Counted from the stretch's first letter, positions 1 through 12,586 are shown. The stretch is DNA of 64,000 bases from Paraburkholderia sabiae (GCF_030412785.1 NZ_CP125295.1:4960001-5024000), one strand, 5' to 3'. Translations and numbers: made by a program. Notes: generated from the sequence alone by a model not told the origin.

Positions 1-44
1 ACGTCGAAAGCGTCGGTTAGAATCGGCTGCCATCCGAAAGAAAA

Positions 45-3000
45 ATGAAACCGGGAGCGCAGTCGATGCAGAGCGGCACCATCAATCGTCAACGGAAATG
101 GGCGGCCGCAGCGGCTGCGATGCTCGGCGTTTTCATCACCCTCACCACGCTCACGTGGCGCGCGGATGCAGCACGCATCACGCAGGTTTCGCCGCAAGGC
201 AAGGTCGCGCAGGTCCGGCAGGTCGTCGTCAAGTTCGACGAATCGATGGTCGCGTTCGGCGCGCCCGATCTGCCCGCGCCCGCGCGCATCAAGTGCAACG
301 ACGCGTCGGCGAGCGCCGGCCAGGCGCGCTGGATCGACGACAAGACCTGGGCGTGGGACTTCAATGCCGATCTGCCGCCCGGCGTCGCCTGTTCCGTCGA
401 TCTGAACGACGGCTTGAAGTCGTCGGCTGGCCATGCGTTGACGGGCCCGCGCCACTACGCGTTCGAAACGGGCGGCCCGTTCGTGCAGAACGTTCAGCCC
501 TACGGCGGCGAAATCGAGGAAAACCAGGCGTTCGTCCTGCGTCTGAACGGCCCGGCGACGGATGCATCTGTGCAGCAGCACGTGTGGTGCGAATCGAGCG
601 GACTCGGCAACCGGATTCCCGTGAAGAACGTCGATGCCGCGACGCGCACTGAACTGCTCAAGCGTTTCCGTCTGCAAAAGGAAGCGGCGCGCGTGCTGAC
701 GCTGCAATGCCAGCAGGCGCTGCCGTCGGGTGCGAAGGCGCAGCTGGTGTATGGCAAGGGCGTCGCGAGTCCGAGCGGCATTGCGAACGACGTCGAACGC
801 CGTTTCGATTTCAACGTGCGCGAACCGTTCGCCGCGAGCTTCAGTTGCGAGCGCGAGAACGCGAAGGCGCCCTGCACGCCTTTGCGGCCGCTACGCGTCC
901 AGTTCAACGCGCCCATTCTGCGCACCGACGCCGAAAAGATCCGCATCAAGGGGCCGAACGGCGAGATCAAGCCGACCTTCTCGCCCGACGACAAAGACCC
1001 GCAAACCACGGCGATCGAATTCGCCGCGCCGCTGCCCGAGCGCGCCGACCTGAGCATCGAACTGCCGTCGAATCTGAAAGACGTCAGCGGCCGCGCGCTG
1101 ACCAACGCGGACCTGTTCCCGCTCAAGACGACGACGGCGCCGCTGCCGCCGCTCGCGAAGTTTTCTTCGGGGACGTTCGGCATCGTCGAGCGTTTTGCGG
1201 AGCCGGACATGCCCGCGCTCGTGCCCGTCACGCTGCGCAATGTCGAAGCCGATCTGCATATCGCCGGACTGAACGCGGGCAACGCGCAGTTCACGAAGCT
1301 TCGCGTCGATGCCGACAGCGACATCCGCCGCTGGATGCGCAATGTCGATCGCTTCGACGGCTTCATGATGGATCGCCAGTCGATCAACCAGCAGATGCCG
1401 CAACTGCTCGCGCACAATCCGCATCCCGTGATCGTGCCGCGCAAGAGCGAAGACTCGGACCCAGCCGAAGACCGCAAGAATCCGTTGATCGACGTGCGCT
1501 CGCTGTCGTTGCTCGCGGGTCAAAAGAATGTCGAAACGCTCGCGCTGCCGAAAGCCGATCCGAAAACGTTGCGACCGTTCGAAGTGGTCGGCGTGCCTGT
1601 CACGAAGCCCGGTTTCTATGTGATCGAACTCGCGTCGCCCGCGCTCGGCGCATCGCTGCTCGGCAAGCAGGCGCCGATGTACGTGCGCACGGCGGTGCTC
1701 GTCACGAATCTCGGCGTGCACTTCAAACAGGGACGCGAAAACAGCGTCGTCTGGGTCACGACGCTCGACAAGGGCCAGCCCGTCCCGAACGCCGACGTGC
1801 ACGTGAGCGACTGCAACGGCGACGAACTCGCGTCGGGCAAGACAGATGCGCACGGCGTGCTGACGATCAACCAGTCGCTGACGTCGCGCAGCGAGTGCAA
1901 GGACGAAAGCTTCGACGGCTTCTTCGTGTCGGCGCGTATCGACGATCCGAAGACGGGTCACGACATGGCGTTCGTGCGCTCCGACTGGAATCGCGGGATC
2001 GAAGCGTGGCGCTTCAACGTGCCGACGGATACGAGCATCGAGCAGTCCGTGCGCGCGCATACCGTGTTCGACCGGACGCTGCTGCGCGCGGGCGAAACGG
2101 TGTCGATGAAGCACATGATCCGTGTCGAGACGATGCACGGCCTCGCGTTTCCGAAGACGTATCCGACGCGCCTGACGATCCGTCATCTCGGCAGCGGGCA
2201 GACGTGGCACATGCCGTTGAAATGGGCCGCCGATCACACGTCGGATTCGACCTTTGCGATTCCGGCAGCGGCGAAGCTCGGCGAATACAGCGTGTCGCTG
2301 GATGACGGCGACGTGAATGCAACATCGAACGACACGAACGACAACAGCGACGACAACGAAGACAACTCCGCCGATTCCGCGCGCCACAGCTATTCGTCGG
2401 GCAGCTTCCGCGTCGAGGAATTCCGCCTGCCCGTGTTCAAAGGCACGATTGCCGTGCGCGACGAGAAAACGCATCCGCTCGTCGCCGCGAGCGAAGCGCC
2501 CGTCACGCTGCAAATCGACTATATGTCGGGCGGCGGCGCGTCGGGTCTGCCCGTGCAGGTCTCGGCGCTCATGAAGAGCACGACGCCCGCCTTCGCGGGC
2601 ACGTATCCCGAGTTCAGTTTCGCGCCGTACAGGAAGCGCAACGAAGCGAACACCTCGTCTTCGGACGATGAAGAAAGCGAACAGTCCGCCGACGACGACA
2701 CGTCGAAGCTGATCGCCGACAAGGAACCCGTCACGCTCGATCGCAACGGCGCGGGCAGCCTGACCTTGAAGAGCGTGCCGCAAGTCGACGCGCCGAAGCG
2801 TCTCGCGCTCGAAGCCACCTTTGCCGATCCGAACGGCGAAGTGCAGACGATCAGCGGCAACGCGACGCTCTGGCCCGCCGCCGTCGTCGCGGGCGTGAAG
2901 TCGGGGCAATGGGTGTCGGTGGGCAACTCGGTGCCCGTGAAGGCGCTCGCCGTCGATCTGCAAGGCAAGCCGCGCGCGGGCGTGCCGCTCGAAGTGCGCG

Positions 3001-6000
3001 GCATCGCGCGCATCACGATCACGTCGAGAAAGCGCATGGTCGGCGGCTTCTATGCGTACGACAACCACACCGAAACCAAAGACCTCGGCACGCTGTGCAG
3101 CGGCAAGAGCGACGACCACGGCCTGATGAGCTGCGACGCGAAGCTCAAGGAAGCGGGCAACGTCGATCTCGTCGTCACGGCGAAGGACGGTGACGGCCAC
3201 GCATCGACGGCCACGACGTCCGTCTGGGTCACGCGCGAGGAAGACCTGTGGTTCGGCGGCGAGAACACCGACCGCATCGACGTGCTGCCCGAAAAGAGCG
3301 CGTACGAGCCGGGCGAAACGGCCCGCTTCCAGGTGCGCATGCCCTTCCGCTTCGCGACGGCGCTCGTGGCCGTCGAACGTGAAGGGATCGTCGAGACGCA
3401 TGTCGTGAAGCTCGATGGCAAGGATCCGACCGTCGAACTGAAGGTGAACGAGGCCTGGGGGCCGAACGTGTATGTGTCGGTGCTCGCGCTGCGCGGACGC
3501 ATCCGCGAGGTGCCGTGGTACTCGTTCTTCACGTGGGGCTGGAAGGCGCCGCTCGAATGGGCGCGCGCGTTCTGGTACGAAGGCCGGTACTACGAGGCGC
3601 CGACGCCGCTCGTCGATCTGTCGAAGCCCGCGTTCCGCTACGGTCTCGCCGAGATCAAGGTCGGCACGGCGGCGCACAAGCTCGCCGTCACGGTGACGCC
3701 GGACGCGAAGTCGTACACGGTGCGCGGCAAGGCGCATGTGAAGCTGCGCGTGCAGATGCCGGGCGGCAAGCCTGCGCCTGCGGGTACGCAAATCGCCGTG
3801 GCCGCCGTCGACGAAGCCCTGCTCGAACTGATGCCGAACAACAGCTGGGACGTGCTCGACGCGATGCTGCAACGGCGCGCGTACGGCGTCGAAACGGCGA
3901 CCGCGCAGATGGAGATCGTCGGACGCCGACACTTCGGACGCAAGGCCGTGCCCGCGGGCGGCGGCGGCGGACACAGCTCGACGCGCGAACTGTTCGATAC
4001 GCTCCTGCTGTGGAATCCGCGCGTGACGCTGGATGCCAACGGCGAAGCATCCGTCGACGTGCCGCTCAACGACGCGTTGACGAGCTTCCGAATCGTCGCG
4101 ATTGCAGCCGTCGGCGACGGCACGTTCGGCACGGGCAGCACGTCGATCCGCAGCACGCAGGATCTGCAGCTGATCTCCGGACTGCCGCCGCTCGTGCGCG
4201 AAGGCGACCAGTTCCGCGCGCAGTTCACGGTGCGCAACACGACGACGCGTGCGATGAAAGTCGTTGTCACGCCGAACGTGCCGGGGCTGTCGCTGCAGGC
4301 GCAAACAGTGGATGTCGCCGCCGATTCGGCACGCGAAGTCGCGTGGAACGTATCGCCGCCCGATGGACTTTCCGAAGCCACGCCCGCCGCGTTGACCTGG
4401 AACATCGGCGCCGCCGAACAAGGCGCATCGCACGCGACCGACGCGCTCAAGATCACGCAGCGCGTGACGGCCGCCATCCCCATCACCGTGCAGCAGGCGA
4501 CGCTCACGCAAGTCGACGGCTCGTTCTCGCTGCACGTCGCCGCGCCGCCGGACGCGACCGCGACGCAAGCGGGTGCATTGCGCGGCGGCATCGCGGTGTC
4601 GCTGCAATCGAAGCTGTCGGACGGCATGCCGGGCGTGCGCCGCTGGTTCGAACGCTACCCGTATAGCTGCCTCGAACAGCAGACTTCCGTGGCACTCGGT
4701 CTGCGCGACGCAACACGCTGGCAAGGCGTGCTCGCGCGCATGCCCGTCTATTTCGACAAGGACGGTCTCGCGAACTACTTCCCGCCCGGCGACGACAGCG
4801 GCAACACAGGCAGCACGACGCTGACGGCCTATCTGCTCTCCGTCACCGACGAAGCCGCGAAGCTCGATCCGCGCTTCGCGCTACCCGACGATCTGCGCGC
4901 GAAGCTCGAAGGCGGCCTGATCAACTTCGTCGAAGGACGGCTCGAACGGAACATCTGGGCGCCGCGAAAGGATCTCGATCTGCGCAAGCTCGCCGCGCTC
5001 GAAGCGCTGTCGCGGCACGGCGCCGCGCGCGCCAGCATGCTCGGTTCGATCGAAATCGCGCCGAACCAGTGGCCGACCTCGGCCGTGCTCGACTACTACG
5101 CGGTGCTGTCGCGCGTGAAGGACATTCCGCAGCGCGATGAGAAGCTCGCGCAGGTCGAACAGATCATCCGCTCGCGGCTCACGTATCAGGGCACGCGCCT
5201 CACGTTCTCGACGGCCGACAACGACGATCTGTGGTGGCTGATGTCGGGCACGGAAACGAACGCGGCGCGCACCGCGCTCACGTTCGTCGATGTACCGGGC
5301 TGGAAGGACGAGATGCCGCGTCTCGTCGCGGGGATGCTCGCGTTGCAGAAGAACGGCGCATGGCAGACGACGACGGCGAACCTGTGGGGCTCGATTGCCG
5401 TGCAGCGCTTCTCGCAGGTGTTCGAGAGCACGCCTGTAACGGGTCAGACGAAGCTGCAACTCGGCTCGACGGACAAGACGATTTCGTGGAACCAGCCCGC
5501 TTCCGCCGCCGCGAACTATGCGTCCGCCACAGCCATCACGAAGACCTCCGACACGCGCAGCCAGTTGTTGCCGTGGCCGCCCGAAACGCGCAGCGCGCCG
5601 GTGTCGCTGACACTGACGCACGACGGCACGGGCAAGCCGTGGGCGACTATCGAAAGCCTCGCGGCCGTCGCGCTGAAAGCACCGTTCGCGGCGGGCTACC
5701 GGATCACGAAGACCGTCACGCCCGTCGATCCCGCCGTCAAGGGCGTGAACACGCGCGGCGATATCGTGCGCGTGCACCTCGACATCGTCGCGCAGACGGA
5801 CATGACGTGGGTCGTCGTCAACGATCCCGTGCCGGCGGGCGCGACGATCCTCGGCTCGGGCCTCGGCCGCGATTCGGAAGCAGCGACGCAAGGCGAGAAG
5901 TCGAAGGGCGAAGCGTGGCCGGCGTTCGTCGAGCGCGGCTTCGACGGCTATCGCGCGTACTACGATTACGTGCCGAAGGGCACCTTCTCGATCGAGTACA

Positions 6001-6134
6001 CGGTGCGGCTGAACAACGTTGGCACGTTCGGTCTGCCGCCGACGCGCGTCGAAGCGCTCTACGCGCCGTCGACCTTCGGCGTGCTGCCGAATGCGCCCGT
6101 CGTCGTAAAACCGGCGACGGCGCCTGGCAAGTAA
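45..6134 (+). CDS. Bacterial alpha-2-macroglobulin family protein (YfaS/YfhM-like)
   Basis: A very large exported protein of 2029 residues with an N-terminal hydrophobic signal segment (about residues 19-42) and no lipobox, so probably periplasmic rather than a lipoprotein like the E. coli homologue. The thioester motif CLEQ is visible with its Cys at about residue 1542, followed by the helical thioester domain; MG-type beta domains occupy the first two thirds and a Gly-rich stretch near residue 1308 may be the bait region. Family role: trapping attacking proteases that enter the periplasm. The gene lies 15 nt upstream of pbpC, the pairing known from E. coli, which supports a cell-envelope repair/defence role. 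An internal ATG at 66 has a better Shine-Dalgarno (GGAG) and could be the true start. Confidence 0.93.
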   Translation: MKPGAQSMQSGTINRQRKWAAAAAAMLGVFITLTTLTWRADAARITQVSPQGKVAQVRQVVVKFDESMVAFGAPDLPAPARIKCNDASASAGQARWIDDKTWAWDFNADLPPGVACSVDLNDGLKSSAGHALTGPRHYAFETGGPFVQNVQPYGGEIEENQAFVLRLNGPATDASVQQHVWCESSGLGNRIPVKNVDAATRTELLKRFRLQKEAARVLTLQCQQALPSGAKAQLVYGKGVASPSGIANDVERRFDFNVREPFAASFSCERENAKAPCTPLRPLRVQFNAPILRTDAEKIRIKGPNGEIKPTFSPDDKDPQTTAIEFAAPLPERADLSIELPSNLKDVSGRALTNADLFPLKTTTAPLPPLAKFSSGTFGIVERFAEPDMPALVPVTLRNVEADLHIAGLNAGNAQFTKLRVDADSDIRRWMRNVDRFDGFMMDRQSINQQMPQLLAHNPHPVIVPRKSEDSDPAEDRKNPLIDVRSLSLLAGQKNVETLALPKADPKTLRPFEVVGVPVTKPGFYVIELASPALGASLLGKQAPMYVRTAVLVTNLGVHFKQGRENSVVWVTTLDKGQPVPNADVHVSDCNGDELASGKTDAHGVLTINQSLTSRSECKDESFDGFFVSARIDDPKTGHDMAFVRSDWNRGIEAWRFNVPTDTSIEQSVRAHTVFDRTLLRAGETVSMKHMIRVETMHGLAFPKTYPTRLTIRHLGSGQTWHMPLKWAADHTSDSTFAIPAAAKLGEYSVSLDDGDVNATSNDTNDNSDDNEDNSADSARHSYSSGSFRVEEFRLPVFKGTIAVRDEKTHPLVAASEAPVTLQIDYMSGGGASGLPVQVSALMKSTTPAFAGTYPEFSFAPYRKRNEANTSSSDDEESEQSADDDTSKLIADKEPVTLDRNGAGSLTLKSVPQVDAPKRLALEATFADPNGEVQTISGNATLWPAAVVAGVKSGQWVSVGNSVPVKALAVDLQGKPRAGVPLEVRGIARITITSRKRMVGGFYAYDNHTETKDLGTLCSGKSDDHGLMSCDAKLKEAGNVDLVVTAKDGDGHASTATTSVWVTREEDLWFGGENTDRIDVLPEKSAYEPGETARFQVRMPFRFATALVAVEREGIVETHVVKLDGKDPTVELKVNEAWGPNVYVSVLALRGRIREVPWYSFFTWGWKAPLEWARAFWYEGRYYEAPTPLVDLSKPAFRYGLAEIKVGTAAHKLAVTVTPDAKSYTVRGKAHVKLRVQMPGGKPAPAGTQIAVAAVDEALLELMPNNSWDVLDAMLQRRAYGVETATAQMEIVGRRHFGRKAVPAGGGGGHSSTRELFDTLLLWNPRVTLDANGEASVDVPLNDALTSFRIVAIAAVGDGTFGTGSTSIRSTQDLQLISGLPPLVREGDQFRAQFTVRNTTTRAMKVVVTPNVPGLSLQAQTVDVAADSAREVAWNVSPPDGLSEATPAALTWNIGAAEQGASHATDALKITQRVTAAIPITVQQATLTQVDGSFSLHVAAPPDATATQAGALRGGIAVSLQSKLSDGMPGVRRWFERYPYSCLEQQTSVALGLRDATRWQGVLARMPVYFDKDGLANYFPPGDDSGNTGSTTLTAYLLSVTDEAAKLDPRFALPDDLRAKLEGGLINFVEGRLERNIWAPRKDLDLRKLAALEALSRHGAARASMLGSIEIAPNQWPTSAVLDYYAVLSRVKDIPQRDEKLAQVEQIIRSRLTYQGTRLTFSTADNDDLWWLMSGTETNAARTALTFVDVPGWKDEMPRLVAGMLALQKNGAWQTTTANLWGSIAVQRFSQVFESTPVTGQTKLQLGSTDKTISWNQPASAAANYASATAITKTSDTRSQLLPWPPETRSAPVSLTLTHDGTGKPWATIESLAAVALKAPFAAGYRITKTVTPVDPAVKGVNTRGDIVRVHLDIVAQTDMTWVVVNDPVPAGATILGSGLGRDSEAATQGEKSKGEAWPAFVERGFDGYRAYYDYVPKGTFSIEYTVRLNNVGTFGLPPTRVEALYAPSTFGVLPNAPVVVKPATAPGK

Positions 6135-6149
6135 CGAGGAGCGCGTGCG

Positions 6150-8507
6150 ATGCGTCAATGTGCGAACGCGATGAACTGCGAGTCCACGCTCAAACAGCGT
6201 TGGCCTCGCGCGTTAGTGCGGATCGCGTTGTGCGTGCTGTTGATCGGCGAACCGCTCGCCGCGCACGCACTGCCGACTTTCGACGACGTCCGCACCGAAT
6301 GGCGCAGTTCCGACTGGCTGCTGCTGTCGCGCGACGGCGTGCCGCTGCAACGCACGCGCATCGACCGGACCGAGCGGCGCGGCGACTGGGTCGCGCTCGC
6401 GGACGTGTCGCCCGCGCTGCGCGAAGCGATCGTCGTGTCGGAAGACAAGCGCTTTTACGAACATAGCGGCGTCGACTGGCGCGGCGCTGCGGCGGCCGCT
6501 TGGGCGAACCTGTGGAACACGCGCACGCGCGGCGCGTCGACGGTCACGATGCAGCTAACGGGTCTGCTCGATGACGAGCGGGAGCGTTCGGGCCAGCGTT
6601 CGATCGCGCAGAAGGCCAATCAGGCCGTGAGCGCGCTGTGGCTCGAACGCACGTGGCGCAAGGATCAGATTCTCGAAGCGTATCTGAACCTCGTGCCGTT
6701 TCGCGGTGAGACGATCGGTCTGTCCGCGCTGTCGACCACGCTGTTCGGCAAGTCGCCGTCGGGTCTCGACGAACGCGAAGCCGCCGTCGCCGCCGCCTTG
6801 ATCCGCGCGCCGAACGCGCCGTACACGAAGGTCAGCGACCGCGCGTGCCGCATCCTGCGCGACATGAAAGCGCCCGAGCGCTGCGCGAATCTCACGGCGT
6901 TCGTGCAACTGGCGTTCGCGCGCCCTGCTCCCGCGCTGCTGTCCGTGTCGCCCGATGCGCCGACGCTCGCGCCGCACATCGCGCGTCGCATCGCGAGCGA
7001 AATGCATCCTGTAGCGGGCACGCGCGTGACCAGCACGCTCGACGCAAAATTGCAGCGGTTCGCCAGCGACACGCTCACGCGCACGCTCGTCGAACTCAAC
7101 GCGCCCGCGCATCCGCGCAACGTGCACGACGGCGCTGTGGTCGTGCTCGATAACGCGACGGGCGACGTGCTCGCGTGGGTCGGCTCGTCGGGCGGATTGT
7201 CGGGCGCGCGCGATGTCGATGCCGTGCTCGCGCGCCGCCAGGCGGGCTCGACGTTGAAGCCCTTCCTGTATGCGCAGGCCATCGACGAACGGCGGCTCAC
7301 CACGGCATCGCTGCTCGACGACGCGCCGCTCGATCTCCCGGCAGGCGGCGGCCTCTACATTCCGCAGAACTACGACAAGGACTTCAAGGGCTGGGTGAGC
7401 GTGCGCACGGCGCTCGGCTCGTCGCTGAACGTGCCCGCCGTGCGCACGCTGGTGATGGTCACGCCGCACCGGTTCGCGAAGACGCTCACCGCGCTCGGCC
7501 TTCCGCTCGATCAGAGCGGCGACTATTACGGCTATTCGCTCGCGCTCGGCAGCGCGGACGTGACGCTGCTGTCGCTGACCAACGCGTATCGCGCGCTCGC
7601 CAACGGCGGCGTGGCCGCGCCGACCGTCGATGTCCTGCGGCGCCCGTCGTCGCCCGTGGCAACGCAAACGCAACGCGTCTTCAGCGGCGACGCGAGCTAC
7701 GTCATCACGACCGTTCTGTCGGACAACAACGCGCGCACGCGCACGTTCGGCTTCGACAGCCCGCTCGCGACGCGCTTTTTCTCGGCCGTGAAAACGGGCA
7801 CCAGCAAGGATATGCGCGACAACTGGACGATCGGCTATACGTCGCGTTACACGGTCGGCGTGTGGGTCGGCAATGCGGACGGCCAGCCGATGTGGGACGT
7901 ATCCGGCGTCACGGGCGCCTCGCCCATCTGGGCGGCTGTCGTCGGCTATCTGCACCGGCGCGTGCCGAGCGTCGGGCCGCGCGCGCCCGCAGGAGTCGTG
8001 CAAACGCGCGTGACCTTCGACGGCAATATCGAGCCCGCGCGCAACGAGTGGTTCGTCAGCGGCACGCAGACGCCCGTTGTCGGGCTCGCGGCGAACGCCC
8101 ATGCGGCCGACGAGGCAACGTCCGTTTCGCGCGCGTCGACGCGGCAAAGTGCGGCGGCGGCAAACGCCGCGCCGCGCATCGGCTCGCCCGCCGACGGCAC
8201 GCTGTTCGCGCTCGATCCCGACATTCCCGCCGCGCGTCAGCGCATCGTGTTCGAGCGCGCAAGCGGCTCGTCCGGGCGCAGCAGCTGGCGGCTCGACGGC
8301 AAGCCGCTCGGCCGCGACGAGCGCGTGCTGTGGCTGCCGTGGCCGGGCCGTCACGTGCTCGAACTCGTCGATGCAGACGGCACGAGCGCCGATTCGGTGC
8401 ATTTCGAAGTGCGCGGCGCAGCGGCACGCCGATCCACGCCGCCGAAATCTCCAACTCCTCTGACATCCACCCAGCAAGACCGCACTACGAACGGGCAAAA
8501 CCTTTAA
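6150..8507 (+). CDS. pbpC: Penicillin-binding protein 1C (bifunctional transglycosylase/transpeptidase)
   Basis: 785-residue class A PBP. After a signal anchor (about residues 23-37) comes a GT51 glycosyltransferase domain with the EDKRFYEHSG motif near residue 97, then a transpeptidase domain with the catalytic SxxK in GSTLKPF near residue 367 and KTGTSKD near residue 548, and finally a PBP1C-type C-terminal domain (about 675-765). It polymerises glycan strands and cross-links peptides in the periplasm; PBP1C is usually an accessory enzyme. A GAGGAG ribosome site sits 9 nt before the ATG. Co-transcription with the upstream macroglobulin gene is likely (15-nt gap). Confidence 0.93.
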   Translation: MRQCANAMNCESTLKQRWPRALVRIALCVLLIGEPLAAHALPTFDDVRTEWRSSDWLLLSRDGVPLQRTRIDRTERRGDWVALADVSPALREAIVVSEDKRFYEHSGVDWRGAAAAAWANLWNTRTRGASTVTMQLTGLLDDERERSGQRSIAQKANQAVSALWLERTWRKDQILEAYLNLVPFRGETIGLSALSTTLFGKSPSGLDEREAAVAAALIRAPNAPYTKVSDRACRILRDMKAPERCANLTAFVQLAFARPAPALLSVSPDAPTLAPHIARRIASEMHPVAGTRVTSTLDAKLQRFASDTLTRTLVELNAPAHPRNVHDGAVVVLDNATGDVLAWVGSSGGLSGARDVDAVLARRQAGSTLKPFLYAQAIDERRLTTASLLDDAPLDLPAGGGLYIPQNYDKDFKGWVSVRTALGSSLNVPAVRTLVMVTPHRFAKTLTALGLPLDQSGDYYGYSLALGSADVTLLSLTNAYRALANGGVAAPTVDVLRRPSSPVATQTQRVFSGDASYVITTVLSDNNARTRTFGFDSPLATRFFSAVKTGTSKDMRDNWTIGYTSRYTVGVWVGNADGQPMWDVSGVTGASPIWAAVVGYLHRRVPSVGPRAPAGVVQTRVTFDGNIEPARNEWFVSGTQTPVVGLAANAHAADEATSVSRASTRQSAAAANAAPRIGSPADGTLFALDPDIPAARQRIVFERASGSSGRSSWRLDGKPLGRDERVLWLPWPGRHVLELVDADGTSADSVHFEVRGAAARRSTPPKSPTPLTSTQQDRTTNGQNL

Positions 8508-8523
8508 ATTTGGTGAGCCCGCA

Positions 8524-8552
8524 TTGTCTTGTCACGATTCGAACGGTATAAA
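8524..8552 (+). promoter_or_regulatory. Candidate sigma-70 promoter for the HhH protein gene
   Basis: TTGTCT at 8524-8529 and TATAAA at 8547-8552 are separated by exactly 17 nt, upstream of the ComEA-like gene and just after the pbpC stop. A good match to the housekeeping consensus by eye; not tested. Confidence 0.5.
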
Positions 8553-8593
8553 TCGGCCGATTCGCGCATCGTTGCGCGCTGCCCCGACTAAAC

Positions 8594-8611
8594 AGGACAG
8601 TAAATTGTCCT
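8594..8611. promoter_or_regulatory. Perfect inverted repeat in the leader of the HhH gene
   Basis: AGGACA and TGTCCT arms of 6 bp flank a 6-nt centre, about 40 nt downstream of the candidate -10 and 79 nt before the start codon. It could be an operator or a small RNA hairpin; no regulator can be assigned. Confidence 0.35.
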
Positions 8612-8689
8612 ATGCTTGAACGCAGTGCTTGCTCAAATGAAAGCGTCGTCCGTTCCGGCTACCTGTTTGCCCTCAATGGAGTGATTGCC

Positions 8690-9247
8690 ATGTTGAAAAA
8701 GCTGTTGATGCTGTGCGTTGCGCTGGTGCTGTCGGTCTCAGCAGGATTTGCGGCCGCCGTCGAAGTCAATTCGGCCGATCAGGCCGCGCTCGAATCGGTC
8801 AAGGGCATCGGCCCCGTCCATGCGAAAGCGATCATCGACGAACGCACGAAGAACGGCCCGTTCAAGGACGCCGACGATCTCGCCAACCGGGTCAAGGGTA
8901 TCGGCCAGAAGTCGGTGAAGAATCTCGAAGCAGCGGGCCTCACGATCAACGGCTCGTCCGCGCCGCCGTCGGGTGCGCCTGCGAAATCGACGGCTGCGAC
9001 GACGTCAAAAGCAACAGCCGCGCCGGCTGCCACCACGACGCAAAACCCGATGCAAACGACAGCGCCCGCTGCCGCATCGGACGCGAAAGCATCGAAGTCG
9101 AAGAAGAAGAGCAAGGCCGACGCCGCTGCGGCGTCAGCGCCTGCGGCTATGGCGGCATCCGCACCCGCGATGGCGTCGGACACGACCGCTTCGAAGTCGA
9201 AGAAATCGAAGAAGAGCAAGGCTGCGTCCGCTGCATCGGGCGCATAA
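8690..9247 (+). CDS. ComEA-like helix-hairpin-helix protein with Ala/Lys-rich tail
   Basis: 185 residues from the ATG at 8690, chosen because a signal peptide (about residues 1-22) begins there and GGAG lies 8 nt upstream; a longer frame from 8612 adds nothing credible. Residues about 23-87 form a tandem helix-hairpin-helix DNA-binding unit (VNSADQAALESVKGIG and VKGIGQKSVKN motifs) as in ComEA, which binds incoming DNA in the periplasm during transformation. The C-terminal half is low-complexity Ala/Lys/Ser with a duplicated ASKSKK block, resembling histone-H1-like tails. Function beyond nonspecific DNA binding is inference. Confidence 0.8.
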   Translation: MLKKLLMLCVALVLSVSAGFAAAVEVNSADQAALESVKGIGPVHAKAIIDERTKNGPFKDADDLANRVKGIGQKSVKNLEAAGLTINGSSAPPSGAPAKSTAATTSKATAAPAATTTQNPMQTTAPAAASDAKASKSKKKSKADAAAASAPAAMAASAPAMASDTTASKSKKSKKSKAASAASGA

Positions 9248-9378
9248 GGACGCGCAGTCCGTCAGCGTCCAGTGGCCGCACTGCCTGACGACCATTGGTG
9301 CCGCGTTTCGCGCGGCGTTTCGTTCCCTGCCGGCGCATGCTTCACGCACGACGCGCCGGCTTCTCAAGAGAGATTGTC

Positions 9379-9822
9379 ATGAGCCTACTCGACACCCTCG
9401 GTTCCATGCTGGGCGGCGGTGAATCGCCGCAAGGCGGCGGCCAGGCGGCGCTGATGAGCGCCGCGCTCGAATTTATCAACAACCAGCCGGGCGGCCTGAA
9501 CGGCCTGATCCAGCGCTTCCAGCAGAACGGCGCGGGCGACATCATCAACTCGTGGGTCGGCACGGGCGAGAACCAGCCGATCGCCGCCGACACGCTGCAC
9601 AACGTGCTCGGCTCGGAAACCGTCGCCAACATGGCGGCGAAAGTCGGCGTCGAACCGTCGATGGTGACGGGCCTGCTGTCGCAAGTATTGCCGCATGTGG
9701 TCAACGCGGCGACGCCGAACGGCGAAGTGCCCGCCGACGGCAAAGTCGACGCAGGCGGCCTCTCCGGCGCGCTGGGCGCGCTTGGCCAGATCGCGGGCAT
9801 GTTCGGCAACAAGAACGCCTGA
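9379..9822 (+). CDS. YidB/DUF937 family protein
   Basis: 147-residue protein starting MSLLDTLGSML, preceded by an AGAGAG ribosome site; the upstream extension from 9295 is rejected. It contains the DUF937 hallmarks: a Gly-rich N-terminus, a NSWVGTGENQPI segment (about residues 61-72) and a QVLPHVV segment. The family is widespread in proteobacteria and of unknown biochemical function. It stands alone, followed by a strong bidirectional terminator. Confidence 0.85.
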   Translation: MSLLDTLGSMLGGGESPQGGGQAALMSAALEFINNQPGGLNGLIQRFQQNGAGDIINSWVGTGENQPIAADTLHNVLGSETVANMAAKVGVEPSMVTGLLSQVLPHVVNAATPNGEVPADGKVDAGGLSGALGALGQIAGMFGNKNA

Positions 9823-9843
9823 GTTTCTTCTTAAGCAGCACGC

Positions 9844-9878
9844 AAAAAAGGGCAACGAATCGCTTCGTTGCCCTTTTT
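9844..9878. terminator. Bidirectional intrinsic terminator between the yidB-like gene and clpB
   Basis: A 10-bp perfect stem (GGGCAACGAA / TTCGTTGCCC) with a 4-nt loop, preceded by six A and followed by five T, so it has a U-tract on both strands. It lies between convergent genes. Confidence 0.9.
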
Positions 9879-9931
9879 GATTTCGCTCCGGAGCGGTTGC
9901 GCCGTGTTTCGACGCACCGCTCTTTCACCGC

Positions 9932-12529
<2,598 letters not shown>

Positions 12530-12558
12530 CAAGCGACCTCCAATTTCGATTACCACCA

Positions 12559-12586
12559 AAATGAGGCGTTTTATTTGGGTTTCAAG
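12559..12586 (-). promoter_or_regulatory. Sigma-32 heat-shock promoter of clpB
   Basis: On the minus strand the -35 CTTGAAA (12580-12586) is an exact consensus match, and after a 13-nt spacer comes CCTCATTT (12559-12566), close to the consensus CCCCATNT. It is correctly placed upstream of clpB. Confidence 0.8.

Noticed and set aside
891..4724. 1277-codon open frame on the minus strand across the macroglobulin gene
   Set aside because: It is antisense to a clear gene, rich in Arg/His/Ala and has no domain; GC-rich codon use keeps such frames open by chance.
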